This document shows, piece by piece, positions 34,425 through 44,777 of a stretch of DNA of 64,000 bases. The translations under genes were made by a program, and so were the position numbers. This DNA is from Castanea sativa (lineage: Eukaryota; Streptophyta; Magnoliopsida; Fagales; Fagaceae): NCBI RefSeq assembly GCF_040712315.1, contig NC_134017.1:23726322-23790321 (forward strand), given 5' to 3'. Below the pieces are notes generated by a model, which made no database searches, was not told the DNA's origin, and saw nothing but the letters and a program-made list of their open reading frames with translations. Position 1 is the stretch's first letter; each line of letters begins with the position of its first letter.

Positions 34425-35581
34425 AATTAAGATTTTATAGCATTGACCCAATGATATGCATCTATATCATTTATTGCTTCATCATAAGTGTAAGGATCTG
34501 TTTCAGCCTCTTCTGAGATAGCTTTATAAGTTTCTCCCAAACCTATAAATCTTATAGGAGGCCGAACAATTCTCCCACTACGACGAGGCACCTGTGTACT
34601 AGACATCCCATGAGTAGTATCTTGTGGTGTATCCAATACAGCCACATCATCCCTAGTTTTATCCAATGGTTGTTGATTTACAGATTCATTCATTTCAGCC
34701 AATACAACTTTACTTCTAGGAGTAAAATTATTCATGTAGTCATTTTCCAAGAATTTAGCATTTATACTAACAAAAACTTTGTTATCCTTACGACTATAGA
34801 ATAAATAAGTCCTAGTTTCTTTTGGATAACCCACAAGCAAACATACTTCTGATCTTGGTTCCAACTTATCAAGCTTCCCCTTTAGCACATGTGCTGGACA
34901 ACCCCAAATGTGGAGATATCTTATGCGAGGCTTACACCCACTCTATAATTGCATGGGTGTTTTGGGAGCAGAGTTTGATGGAACTAAATTCAAAAGATGT
35001 ACTGCTGTTTCTAAGGCATACCCCCAGAAAGAAATTGGTAAAGTTGAGTAACTCATTATGGACCTAATCATTTCCAAAAGAGTCCTATTCCTTCTATCCA
35101 CTACACCATTTTGTTAAGGAGTTCTAGGTGCAGTCAATTGGGATACAATTCCATTTTGAATTAAGTAATCCTTGAAATCCCCAAGAAGGTATTCACCAAC
35201 TCAATCAGATTGAATGACCTTTATGCATTTACCTAATTGATTCTCAACTTTAACCCTAAACTCTTTGAACTTTTCAAAGGCTTCAAACTTCGGTCTCATT
35301 AGGTACACATAACCATATCTTAAGTAATCATCCGTAAAAATGATGAAGTACTCATAACCTCATTTTGCTTGGGTTGACATAGGATCACATACATCTGTAT
35401 GAACTAATTCAAGCAATTCTTGGGCTCTTCTACCTTTTGCATTAAAAGGTCGTTTGGTAATTTTACCTTCCAAACAAGATTCGCAAACAGGAAATTCATC
35501 AAAGTCCATGGGCTGTAAAAGTCCATCTTTGATTAGTCTTTGAATCCTATTTGAATTAATATGACCTAAATGCAAGTGCAA
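34425..35581 (-). pseudogene. pol: Element C integrase
   Basis: 35581-35360 holds the pre-integrase/zinc part (LHLGHINSNRIQRLI, CESCLEGKITKRPF, LELVHTDVCDPM). The core from 35360 to 34889 is broken by stops; it includes a catalytic glutamate-type context near 35090-35130. 34888-34427 is the C-terminal part (LEPRSEVCLLVGYPKETRTY, a linker, PRRSGRIVRPPIRF). Confidence 0.88.
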
Positions 35582-36132
35582 AGATATGCATCATTAGTAG
35601 AAGGAAACTTTCTCTTTAATGATTTTACATGAGAGTCATTATCTAATTCAGAATTATGTAATTCATGCTTAGCAGGAGTTAAAATATAAAGACCATCCAC
35701 AATATTGCCAGAACAGATAAACATTTTATCCTTCTTTATTACAACATTGTCCTTTAGGATAACACAATATCTATGTTTACCTAAATAAGTTGTAGAAATT
35801 AAATTCCTACGAACGTTAGGTACATACAAATAGTCTTGCAATATTAGAACTCTAGAATCAAAGAAAAAATTAACAACACCAACAGCGACAACCGGAATCT
35901 TGTTCCCATCAAGCAAAGTAAGAAACAACTCCCCTTCATTCAGCTTTCTGGTCTCCTGAAACCCCTGCGAAGAATTGTAGATATAATTAGTACAACCTAA
36001 ATCCACACACCAGGAATCTATGGGATTCTGTACCAAACATATTTCAAGAAGAAAGGAGCTTTTCATACCCTTATTCTTGGCAGCTTTGAACTTTGGACAA
36101 TTCCTCTTCCAATGTCCTTTCTCACCACAATG
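35566..36132 (-). pseudogene. pol: Element C protease and end of gag
   Basis: Starts with the second half of a zinc knuckle (CGEKGHWKRNCP) just left of the B insertion, then protease. The expected DSG triad is DLG in SWCVDLGCTNYI, a Ser-to-Leu change from a single C-to-T step. The later DGNKIPVVAVGVVNF and LYVPNVRRNLIST segments are typical. The protease would be dead. Confidence 0.88.
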
Positions 36133-36137
36133 GAAAC

Positions 36138-37049
36138 TGTTAGGCCATATGTGGTTCAATTGTTAAGAACATATGTCATTATTTTATGTAATTGGCTAAT
36201 CCTTTGACAAAATGCACTTTACTTGTAATTGGGTAAATCTAGAATGTTTTTGATACTTCAAGAAAAAAGCTAAGAAATGCTCTTTATTAAAGCTCGACAA
36301 CTGCATCTATCGAGCTTTAAGAAGTTGTTCCATCCCCGTGGCTCGATAGCTGCTCGACAACACCTCGACACCTCTAGCTGTAGAGATTTAAGAAAAACAG
36401 CTTTTCAATACTGTTTTGATTCTAATCCGTGGACATGTCTTTGAGCCTTCTTTTCTCATAACCCTAGACATATAAAATGATTATTTTAAGGGTCGTCAAA
36501 GTAAGCATAAGTTGCACAAGCATTGAGCAAAGTCTGTTCAAGCAATTTGTAACCGGAGACAAAGTTTGCCCTAGTTCATCTCTTTGTGAAGAAGTTGTTG
36601 TGTCTTTGCACCATAGGGTTTTGTAACCAAGCATCTTCTCATTCTTCATTGTGAGGATGAACTGAAGAACTTTGCAGCCAACATCTTTCTCAAGTTGGTA
36701 ATTAAAGTCGCATATTGGGATCCGCACAATTGGTTAGTCATGTATTGGGAGTCGTGCATTAAAAATGAGAGATTGTCACTACAGAACAAGTTCAATTGAG
36801 TATTGGGGTAAGGGTTCAACTATAGGTTGGTATAAGGTACTGGGATTCCTTTACTTGTAACCGCTTGTTGTGATAATAATGGATTTTTGGGAATGGTGAC
36901 CTTAAAATCACCCTGTGGGGTTTTTTCATTGGAGGTTTTTCCCATTAGTAAACAAATCACCGTGTCAATTTATTTTTCACTATACTTTGGTTTATTGGTG
37001 ATTTTTTTGTGCTACCATCACATGGGGTCAATTCATTTTTGGCCTATCA
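36138..37049 (+). repeat. Element B 5' LTR
   Basis: 912 bp, TGTTAGG...CCTATCA. It lacks two stretches present in the 3' LTR (after 'cttcaagaaa' and before the end). ORFs on the opposite strand (36464-36727) are chance frames. Confidence 0.93.
36287..36477 (+). promoter_or_regulatory. Element B U3: TCGA hairpins plus TATA box
   Basis: Arms TTAAAGCTCGA (36287-36297) and TCGAGCTTTAA (36310-36320) pair perfectly over a 12-nt spacer. More TCGATAG/TCGACA cores follow to about 36390, and a TATA box (CATATAAAAT, 36469-36477) comes ~80 bp later. The 3' LTR keeps the hairpin (about 42068-42101), adds CTCGACA/TGTCGAG, and has TATATAAAAG at 42251. Confidence 0.72.
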
Positions 37050-37051
37050 AG

Positions 37052-37065
37052 TTGTATCAGAGCAG
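37052..37065 (+). other. Element B primer-binding site
   Basis: TTGTATCAGAGCAG, a copia tRNA-Met site with TGG changed to TTG, 2 bp after the LTR. Confidence 0.88.
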
Positions 37066-37119
37066 GCACACTCTGATTAAGGTTTAGTCTTTGTGTATAA
37101 TCCATTGACCCCTGTTGTC

Positions 37120-38854
37120 ATAGATAGAGGAAAATCTCTTATTAGCCCTCCTTTATTTGATGGGACTAACTATGCATACTTAAAAATACACATGAGAGCT
37201 TTTTTGAAGTCTCTAGATGGGAAGGTGTGGCAAGCTGTAGAGATTGGCTGGACGAAGCCAAAGGAAGCATCGGCTGATTAGGATGAGGCAAAGATCAAGG
37301 TGGCAAACTTCAACAGCTAGGCATTGAATGCTTTGTTCAGTGCAGTTACAAATGAGGAATTCAAGAAGATATCCTCCATTGAAATTGCAAAGGAAGCATG
37401 GATCATTCTCCAGACAACCTATGAAGGAACTAAGGCTGTCAAGGATTCAAAGCTGCAGCAGCTTACTACAAGCTTCAAAGAGATAAAGATGGAGGAGGAT
37501 GAGTCATTTGATGAGTTCTATGCAAAACTCAAAGACATAGTGAACTCTGCTTTTAATCTTGGAGAAACTATCCCAGAACCCAAGATTGTGAGAAAAGTGC
37601 TCAGATCTCTATCCAAAAGATTTCATGCCAAGATCACCGCAATTGAGGAATCAAAGGATATTGATAAAATTCCTTTGATAGAGCTGGTTGGAAATCTATA
37701 GACCTACGAGTTGGGTTTGTCTAGAATCGAAAAAATGAGTAAGTGTAAGAATATGGCACTAAAGGCCAAGAGCAGTGAGACGAAAGAGTCTTCAGACAAT
37801 GAAGATTCTAAGATGAAGTCCTATATCACCAGGAAATTCAAGAAGTTCATGAAGAATGCTAATGGGAAAGGCTTCAACAAGGACCGTAGGCAATCCAGTT
37901 CTTCTTAGTTCAAGGGTCAAGACAAAGGGAAGATGGATGCAAGGGATGGCGGTCAGTACACTGTTCCTACAGGACCTAAGTGCTTTGGGTGTCAAGGCTT
38001 CGGACACATGAAACAGGAATGCCCAACGTATCTCAAGATGATTGGGAAACGTATGGCACTTGCTGTTACACTAAGTGACACCGAGCCTAAAGATGATTTC
38101 GACAATGAGGATGATGGAATCTTGAATGCCTTCACTGCCACAGTTAATCCTACTGAGGGGATTATTGAAGATGTGGATGAAGAAGAGGAATTGGTGGAAG
38201 CCAAGTTTGAGAAGATGGAGGATCAAGATGACATTCACACAGCCTATGTAAAATTATATAAGGTCTCAGAAAAGCACAAGAAGCTGTATAGGTTGACCAC
38301 CAAGAAGCTTAGTGATGTGGAGCTTGAATGTGAAGAGCTTTCCATAAAGTTTGATGAAGCAAATCAAACTATTGGGGCACTAAGGTTTGAAAATAACTTC
38401 TTGGCTGAGAAGACTAAGCAGCTTGAGGTAGAACTATTCCAAGTCAGAGCTCAGTTAGAAAGGACTTCAAGTGCTAAGCTCGATAAAATGCTTGGCTTTC
38501 AAAATTCTGCTTTAGATTGAACAGGATAAGAAGGAAGTTAAAAACCCTAGGGCTAAGAAGGCTATCTCTCAAAGGCCTAAACAAAAGAAGTAGCATCTTT
38601 GTCATCACTGTGGAGCAGCTGGTCATACTCGACCAAATTGCTATAAATGGTTAGCCACTCAAACTAACAATAACATGTTGGTGTCGGGAAACCAAAATCA
38701 GTTTCCGTCCTCGTTTGCTCCTCTTGGAGATCTTAAAGCCCTCATGTTCCTTCCGAACTTGAATGGTATCAATTCTTCCCCCTCACCGCAGGTTCAAGTG
38801 TATGTTAACAGGAAAGGTTCTTCCAATGTGTGGAAGGAAAAGGGTTCCAAGTGA
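37120..38854 (+). pseudogene. gag: Element B gag, start codon and several codons lost
   Basis: The expected ATG after the leader TTGACCCCTGTTGTC is ATA (37120-37122); elements A and 1 have ATG there. The frame reads SPPLFDGTNYAYLKIHMRAF, then capsid (KEAWIILQTTYEGTKAVKDS), with TAG stops near 37279, 37318, 37699 and 37906. Next come zinc knuckle 1 CFGCQGFGHMKQEC, an acidic and coiled-coil region, a frame change near 38518, zinc knuckle 2 CHHCGAAGHTRPNC and a stop at 38852-38854. Domain order matches D gag. No pol follows. Confidence 0.9.
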
Positions 38855-40004
38855 TCTAATAACTTTTTCTCGCTCTTCTTCTGTTTTTGTTTTTGTTTTT
38901 GCATTACTTGTGTGTTTTGCTTTAATATTTTGAGTCAGTCTAGTTTTTATGCATTTCTTTGTTTTACTTTACATGTTTTTGGCTATTAGTTTTTTAGTTT
39001 TAGTTATTTTGTTTTGCTTCAAATAAAAATATAATAAAAATTGAAAAATTCAGAAAAATACAAAAACAGTGTGTGTTTATGTACATTGGTTCTTGTGAAC
39101 CTTAAAATGGCAATTAAAATTGAGTTTTCTAAACTTTGTATCTCTTGTAGCTTAGATGGGCATCTTTATGCACAACTAAGCAAGTGAGCTTTGTGGCTCT
39201 TTGTTTGTGATGAGTAGAGTTAAGTGATCTCTTATACTTAACACTCGTATCACTCTTTTTGATAGGAAGGACTAGAAAATCCTAAGAAAAAGGCAGTAAA
39301 TAACTATCTCACCACTGTTACCCGCCAATCATGATATGACATCTATATGCTTCGGCATAGCAAAAGTGCAATGTCAATGACATCAATATGCTTCGGCATA
39401 GCAAAAGTGCAATGTCAAAAGCATAACACAATTGGGTATTTCTTCTCTCTCCTTTGTATACCCATGCATGGTTTGCTAAATAAAAAGAAAATATGCAAAG
39501 AAAATAAAAGCAAAAAGAACAAAAATGCTTTAAAATATGATTGTTAGTGTGTTTTCTAGGAGATGTGGGAGTTATAGGATGTATCTCAAAGGTGATAGTC
39601 CTCATCAAATAGTTATGATTGTGTGTGAGTTAAAGTGATTTTCTCATATCTCAAATCTTTATAACTTTGAGACACTCATGCAATCTTGCGATGTTTTTCA
39701 TACACAACACGCAATATTCTTTTCTACTCTTGATACATGTGCAGGTACATTGTGAATTGTCCATCACAAGGTTTACATGTGTTGATATATGCTCACTAAA
39801 CTGTCTTAACTTGTTTTTGAAATATAAAATTGGTTAGACTTGTCTAATGCGTGTGTGTGTTTTTGGGAGCTAAATACTTAACTCTTTTTTGATTGAGAGA
39901 TGTTTTGAGACGTTAAAATGTTGGTTGGGTCATTGGCTGAGTTGTATGCTTGATTGCATTCATATTTGTGTTTTTCTCCTCTTTGAAAAAATGTTTTTAA
40001 GCCT
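38855..40004 (+). other. Element B spacer between gag and the ORF3 promoter
   Basis: T-rich non-coding sequence. Part (about 39290-39790) is shared with element E at 47578-48005, including 'ctatctcaccact' and the 'gcttcggcatagcaaaa' phrase, which here occurs twice. Confidence 0.7.
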
Positions 40005-40309
40005 TCTCGATACCTTCTCGACACCTCTCGATACCTGGCTCATTTGTCATTTTTTCAGTTGCATCTGATCGCAATCTCGATAGCTCCTCGATAGCTTCTG
40101 GATCGATCGAGAAACCTCCTGACCTCTCGATAGATTCCGGACAGCTTCTGGATCAATCGAGCTTCTTACTTGTGTCTGATGTTTTGTTCCTCGACACCTC
40201 CTCGATAGCTGCATCTGTCGACGTCTTTTTCTTGACACCTACCTCGACACCTATCTCGAAACCTCTCGACACCTCTATCTGTTAAGATTTACTGAGGTTC
40301 TATATAAAG
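40005..40309 (+). promoter_or_regulatory. Element B internal palindrome cluster and TATA box before ORF3
   Basis: More than fifteen TCGA cores in TCGATAGCT, TCGACACCT and GGATCGATCGAG forms (40005-40283), the same vocabulary as this element's U3, followed by a clear TATA box TATATAAAGG at 40301-40310. About 520 bp separate it from ORF3. Inferred internal promoter. Confidence 0.65.
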
Positions 40310-40443
40310 GTTCTCATACGATTTGGACTTCATTCTCTCGATTTCTCTCGATCTATCCGCACATATTCCTTTGCCAAACACTCTTTTCTCACTCAAACCT
40401 TCAAACCACGTGTTTTTCAGCTTTTCTTGCTTCAAATCACTTG

Positions 40444-40830
40444 GTATGGTTCTTTTTCTTCATAATCTTTTCATGCAATCATATCTAGGTTTTGAGTTTT
40501 TGAAAATTTTTGGGGTTTTTCAAAATTTGTTGAGTTTTTGAGAAATTTTTGGATGGTTTTTGTCTAAATGTGTTTCAAATCTGATGCATTGCATCACATA
40601 AGCATAATAATTGTATTATCATGCATTTAGATGTGTGCATTTTGATTGTGTGCTGGTAGGATTAGATTGGGCGGAGCCCATGATGTCTTTTATATCGCAT
40701 GCCACATGTTCATGCATTTTTCATGCATGCGTTCTTTCCTTTCTATATACTTGCTATAGTTGAATTATGTTGGAACTTTTTTGAGTGTTTCTTTCTTCCC
40801 CCGCTCTTTCTTTTTTACATTAATGCGTCA
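40444..40830 (+). other. Putative 5'UTR intron of ORF3 in element B, acceptor lost
   Basis: Donor CACTTG|GTATGG (GT 40444-40445). Near the end are CATGCATTT, TTCATGCATGCG and a pyrimidine-rich run (about 40787-40816), but the bases before ATG are GCGTCA with no AG, where D has GCAG. The acceptor seems to have been lost by one base. Confidence 0.5.
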
Positions 40831-41877
40831 ATGGCACCAAAACGTAAGTTTGCTCCTATCCAGAACCCTCTGGGTTCTAGGGCCTCTTCATCTTCCGATC
40901 CAACTCCCTCCACTGTTCGGTTCCATGATGAGAAAGCCTAAAAGGACTTCTTGGAGAACTTTTCTAAACGAGGTGTTCATTTGGAACACAAAGTTATCTT
41001 GTCGACTTTTGTTGACACTGACCTTCCTAATGTTATTCACAAATGGGAATGGGAGTCACTGTGTGACGTCCTGGTCACATGTCCTATCGTGCTAATTCAG
41101 GAGTTTTGCTCCAACATGCATGGAACTGATCCTTCAGTACCTCTCTTTCATACTCGCATTTGAGGTATGCGCATTGTCGTCACACTGGAGTTGGTATCCG
41201 ATGTGCTTCGTGTTCTGAGGGTTGCGCATCTTGACTACCCTAGTTGTGAGCATCTACGGACTGTGTCCAAAGACGAGATGATCTCTGCTTTCTGTGAGCG
41301 TCCAGCTAATTAGGGTGAGTATCAATTTACATCATGTCGACCTTTTGCTAAAGGTCCTAGATTCTTGAACATGGTGATGACTTTTGTGTCGTATTCTCTC
41401 TCTCACTACAACTCCATTACAGAGTCTCATTCTCATTTTCTGTTGTCTCTTCTTGAGGATCTATTTATAGACTTTCCTTCACATTTCATCTTTTTTATCA
41501 TAGATGTATATAGGGATACGGCTACCCGTGATAAGCACATATTTCCTTCTACTATCACGCGGTTCTTACACCACTTCTCTGTTCCTTTTCCCTCAGCCGA
41601 CCACTTCTCCTTTATGTGTGCCATTAACTACGCTATCGTTAAATGGAGTGAGGTGCAGTTTTGTGTGAGGCGGTCTGGGTCGACAGCTCCTCCCACTCTT
41701 TCGACTCCTTTTACCTCCGCTCCCTCTTCTTCAGCGGGAGGTGTGACTTTGGATGCGATCATGGTGCAGCTTCAGCGCATGGATGCTCACCTTGATACAC
41801 TTTCTACGGAGTTGTATCAGGTGAACACTTGTGTTGGCCGCATTGCTAGACAGATTGCCAAAGGGGGAGATTGTTAG
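40831..41877 (+). pseudogene. Element B ORF3: plant-transposon-protein-like, three in-frame stops
   Basis: ATG 40831 (MAPKRKFAPIQNPLGSRASS). One frame is kept throughout, with stops at 40939-40941, 41161-41163 and 41311-41313. Segments: HLEHKVILSTFVDTDLPNVI, IVLIQEFCSNMHGTDPSVPL, RFLNMVMTFVSYSLSHYNSI, FIDFPSHFIFFIIDVYRDTA, TRDKHIFPSTITRFLHHFSV. A Ser/Pro/Thr-rich linker and a coiled-coil tail (MDAHLDTLSTELYQVN) follow. The last codons KGGDC-stop are written by the polypurine tract and the first LTR bases. Close relative of the E copy. Function unknown. Confidence 0.8.
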
Positions 41878-42890
41878 GACATATGTGGTTCAATTGTTAA
41901 GAACATATGTCATTATTTTATGTAATTGGCTAATCCTTGGACAAAATATACTTTACTTGTAATTAGGTAGATCTAGAATGTTTTTGATACTTCAAGAAAC
42001 AAGGTTTCAAGATCAAGTGTTAAAGCCATGCAAGTCTGTCCAAGAAACAAGATAAGAAGTGCTCCTCATTAAAGCTCGACAGCTGTATCTATCGAGCTTT
42101 AAGAAGCAGTTCTAGCCCCGTGGCTCAACAGCTGCTTGACAGCAGCTCGACACCTCTAACTGTCGAGATTTAGGAAAAACAGTTTTTCAATACTATTTTT
42201 ATTCTAATCTGTGGACATGTCTTTGAGCCTTCTTTTCTCATAATCCTAGATATATAAAAGGATTATTTTAAAGGCCATCAAAGTAAGCACAAGTTGCATA
42301 AGCATTGAGCAAAGTCTGTTCAAGAAATTTGTAACCGGAGACAAAGTTTGCCCTAGTTCATCTCTTTGTGAAGAAGCTGCTGTGTCTTTGCACCGTAGGG
42401 TTTTGTAACCAAGCATCTTCTCGTTCTTCATTGTGAGGATGAACTGAAGAACTTTGCAGCCAACATCTTTCTCAAGTTGGTAATTGAAGTCACGTACTGG
42501 GATCCGCATAATTGGTTAGTCACGTACTGGTAGCCATGCATTGAAAAGGAGAGATTGTCACTACAAAACAAGTCCAATTGGGTATTGGAGTAAGGGTTCA
42601 ACTATAGGTTGGTAAAAGGTACTGGGATTCCTTTACTTGTAACCGCTTGTTATGATAATAGTGGATTCTCGGGAGTGGTGACCTTAAAATCACCTGGTGG
42701 GGTTTTTGCCTTGGAGGTTTTCCCCATTCGTAAAAAAATCACCGTGTCAATTTATTTTCCTCTGCACTTTAGTTTATTGGTAATTTGTTTGTGCTACCAT
42801 GTGTTTGCATGTTAATTTGATTAATTAATAAACTTGGCTAATTAATCAACTTAATCCATCACAAGGGGTCAATACGTTTTTGGCCTATCA
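41872..42890 (+). repeat. Element B 3' LTR
   Basis: 1,019 bp, TGTTAGGACATATG...TTGGCCTATCA, pairing with 36138-37049. The polypurine tract AAAGGGGGAGAT (41860-41871) adjoins it. Confidence 0.94.
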
Positions 42891-42895
42891 GAAAC

Positions 42896-43581
42896 ACTTT
42901 CCTTTGTCAGCAGCCCCTAAGGAAATTTTTTTACCCTCTTGCTTAGTGAAGTCCTTCTTCTTCTTCTTCTTCTTCTTACCCTTGCCTTTCGACTTAGTTT
43001 AAGAAGTAGAAGCTTCACCCACATTGGCTTCAACACTAGAAGTACCAAGGATGTCTTCCACCGCTACTAACTCATTCATTAATTCAGACAAAGAATAAAT
43101 CTTTTTCTTTTTATGTTATAATTAAGTCTGAATTCCTTGAATAATTTCAGTAGTGACTGGAGTATCATATCCACTTGGGATTCTCCATGAATGTCGGCAC
43201 CTAAAACTTCCAATGTATTCAGATTAAAGATCATTGTAAGACAATGCTCTTTCTTTGAACTACCTTCAGCCATTTTGGTATTATAAATTTGTCTCATGGT
43301 TTCTTGCCTTTCCAAATGGCTTTGCTCACTAAACATCTCCTTCAGACTTAGCATAATGTCCAAAGCTAGTTCTACATCCTACATTTCTACCAACGATCAT
43401 ATCGCTGTTTTTCCTTAGGAGGAACATCTAATGAAGGAAAGATAGGACATGGTTGAGTAAGCACATATTTGTGCTCTTCAGCTGTAAGAACAATGTCCAA
43501 ATTTCGTTTCCAGTCAACATAGTTGGATTCAATTAGTTTCTTTTGATTAAGAATAATAACAAGTGGTCTAAATGATTCCAT
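42896..43581 (-). pseudogene. gag: Element C gag
   Basis: ATG 43581 starts MESFRPLVIILNQKKLIESN and YVDWKRNLDIVLTAEEHKYV, typical of copia UBN2-type gag. A stop and frame change near 43385 is followed by MLSLKEMFSEQSHLERQE and LEVLGADIHGESQVDMIL. Near the end a lysine run is encoded by a (TTC)n microsatellite (about 42954-42978). The zinc knuckle begins at the end (KGKCF) and is cut by element B at 42890. Confidence 0.85.
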
Positions 43582-44763
43582 GTTCAAATCTGAAAATAAC
43601 AAACATGAATATAATAAGTAAACTGGACATTATCAATTTAGCATATAATATGGAACCTTAATAAAACCATAAAATATTATATTGAAACCCAATCCCATGT
43701 TTAAAATTCCTTGGAAGCAAGTAAATTATAAACACTATGATTGATTGAGAACTATCCTCATTATTAGTGCTATCATGATAACTCTTATCAAACACTAATA
43801 ATATGCCGTTTTTCCTTTAGCCTCTAAGTAATAATGGCATAGCTTCGAAGGAAGGTTAACATTAAACTTAGTCTAGTGTACACCATTGACTGAATTCTAT
43901 GTGAGTCATTAAGTAACTCCACGGTGGCGTGGCCGTTCTTAATTAAAAAACACATATCATCCATCATTAAGAAGTTTGATCTGTAGTACCATGAATTAAA
44001 CACCGTCCAAAGGGAGCAAGGCATATATGCCAAGGCGAGGTGCCTAATCACACTACTATAAACCGACAATGGAGGCCATGAGATCTAACCCTTGTATCTC
44101 TCTCCCACTAAATTTTTTAAATTAAAGGTTTTTAAATATAAAACATGCATAATCTAATTACACACAGCCTTGCACTTTATATATATGAAAACACTTAGAA
44201 ATAGTTCAAAATTCCCTTCAGTGGCATTTTCGTGGGTATCTCATGACTAAGTTCTTCCCGCAAAAATGAATTATAGCAAAAAAAATGAAAACACAAAATT
44301 CAGACAGACTTTTGCGACTGTCTCGTGAGTGTTTCGTGAGTAAAGCTTACCCACAAAAATTTTGCGAAAACATAAAATTCAGATAGAAGCTTTCGTGACT
44401 GTCTCGAGACTATTCCGCAAGTAAAGCTTACCCGCGAAAAACTTGTGTTTTCAGTTTTTCAAAGGGAAGATTTGAAATGTTTTCAACGGTTTTCCATGAA
44501 CAAACAACCACCATATGAACGTGATAGATAAAAATTGATATCAAAACTGAATTCCATTGATGCTAAAGCCTTAAAGATCAATTTAACATTCTTAAATTCA
44601 TATCAAAACAACATCATAACATCAATATATGTTTTTATCAAATCATAGTTTCAACAACCATGCAGAAAACTAAATACATATATAATCTTCTAACATGTTG
44701 AAACTATTATTTCTAGTTCCAAAACTCACAAAACATGTTATACAAATTCGAATTGAAAACCTA
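43582..44763 (-). other. Element C 5' leader, non-coding
   Basis: About 1.2 kb between primer site and gag. It has no convincing ORF and contains a cluster of CG palindromes listed separately. Confidence 0.65.
44219..44450 (-). promoter_or_regulatory. Cluster of CGCGAG/TCTCGTGAG-like cores in the C leader
   Basis: Three diverged units each have a 'tttcgtg(g/a)...tctcgtgag' part and a '(t)taccc(g/a)cgaaaa' part. They resemble the palindromes of element D (TCTCGCG...CGCGAGA, acccgcgagaaaac) although C's LTR is of another family. Function unknown. Confidence 0.45.
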
Positions 44764-44775
44764 GCTCTGATACCA
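44764..44775 (-). other. Element C primer-binding site
   Basis: The reverse strand reads TGGTATCAGAGC, the exact copia tRNA-Met primer site, 2 bp from the 5' LTR. Confidence 0.93.
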
Positions 44776-44777
44776 TT

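Larger units (their letters stand above)
36133..42895 (+). mobile_element. Element B: pol-less copia element with gag and ORF3 (TSD GAAAC)
   Basis: Complete insertion 36138-42890, flanked by GAAAC (36133-36137 and 42891-42895), in opposite orientation to its host C. Order: 5' LTR 36138-37049, primer site, gag 37120-38854, spacer, palindrome cluster, TATA, putative intron, ORF3 40831-41877, polypurine tract, 3' LTR 41872-42890. No pol domain lies between gag and ORF3. It splits the zinc knuckle of C. Confidence 0.94.

Noticed and set aside
36464..36727. Reverse-strand ORF repeated at 42246-42509
   Set aside because: It is the antisense of B's LTR in both copies; repeated only because LTRs are repeated.
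39318..39608. Possible small genes in the B spacer
   Set aside because: The same region in E is not open in the same frames, so no coding conservation.
40005..40283. CRISPR-like array of short repeats
   Set aside because: The TCGA units vary in sequence and spacing and sit inside a plant retrotransposon; there are no constant repeats or spacers.
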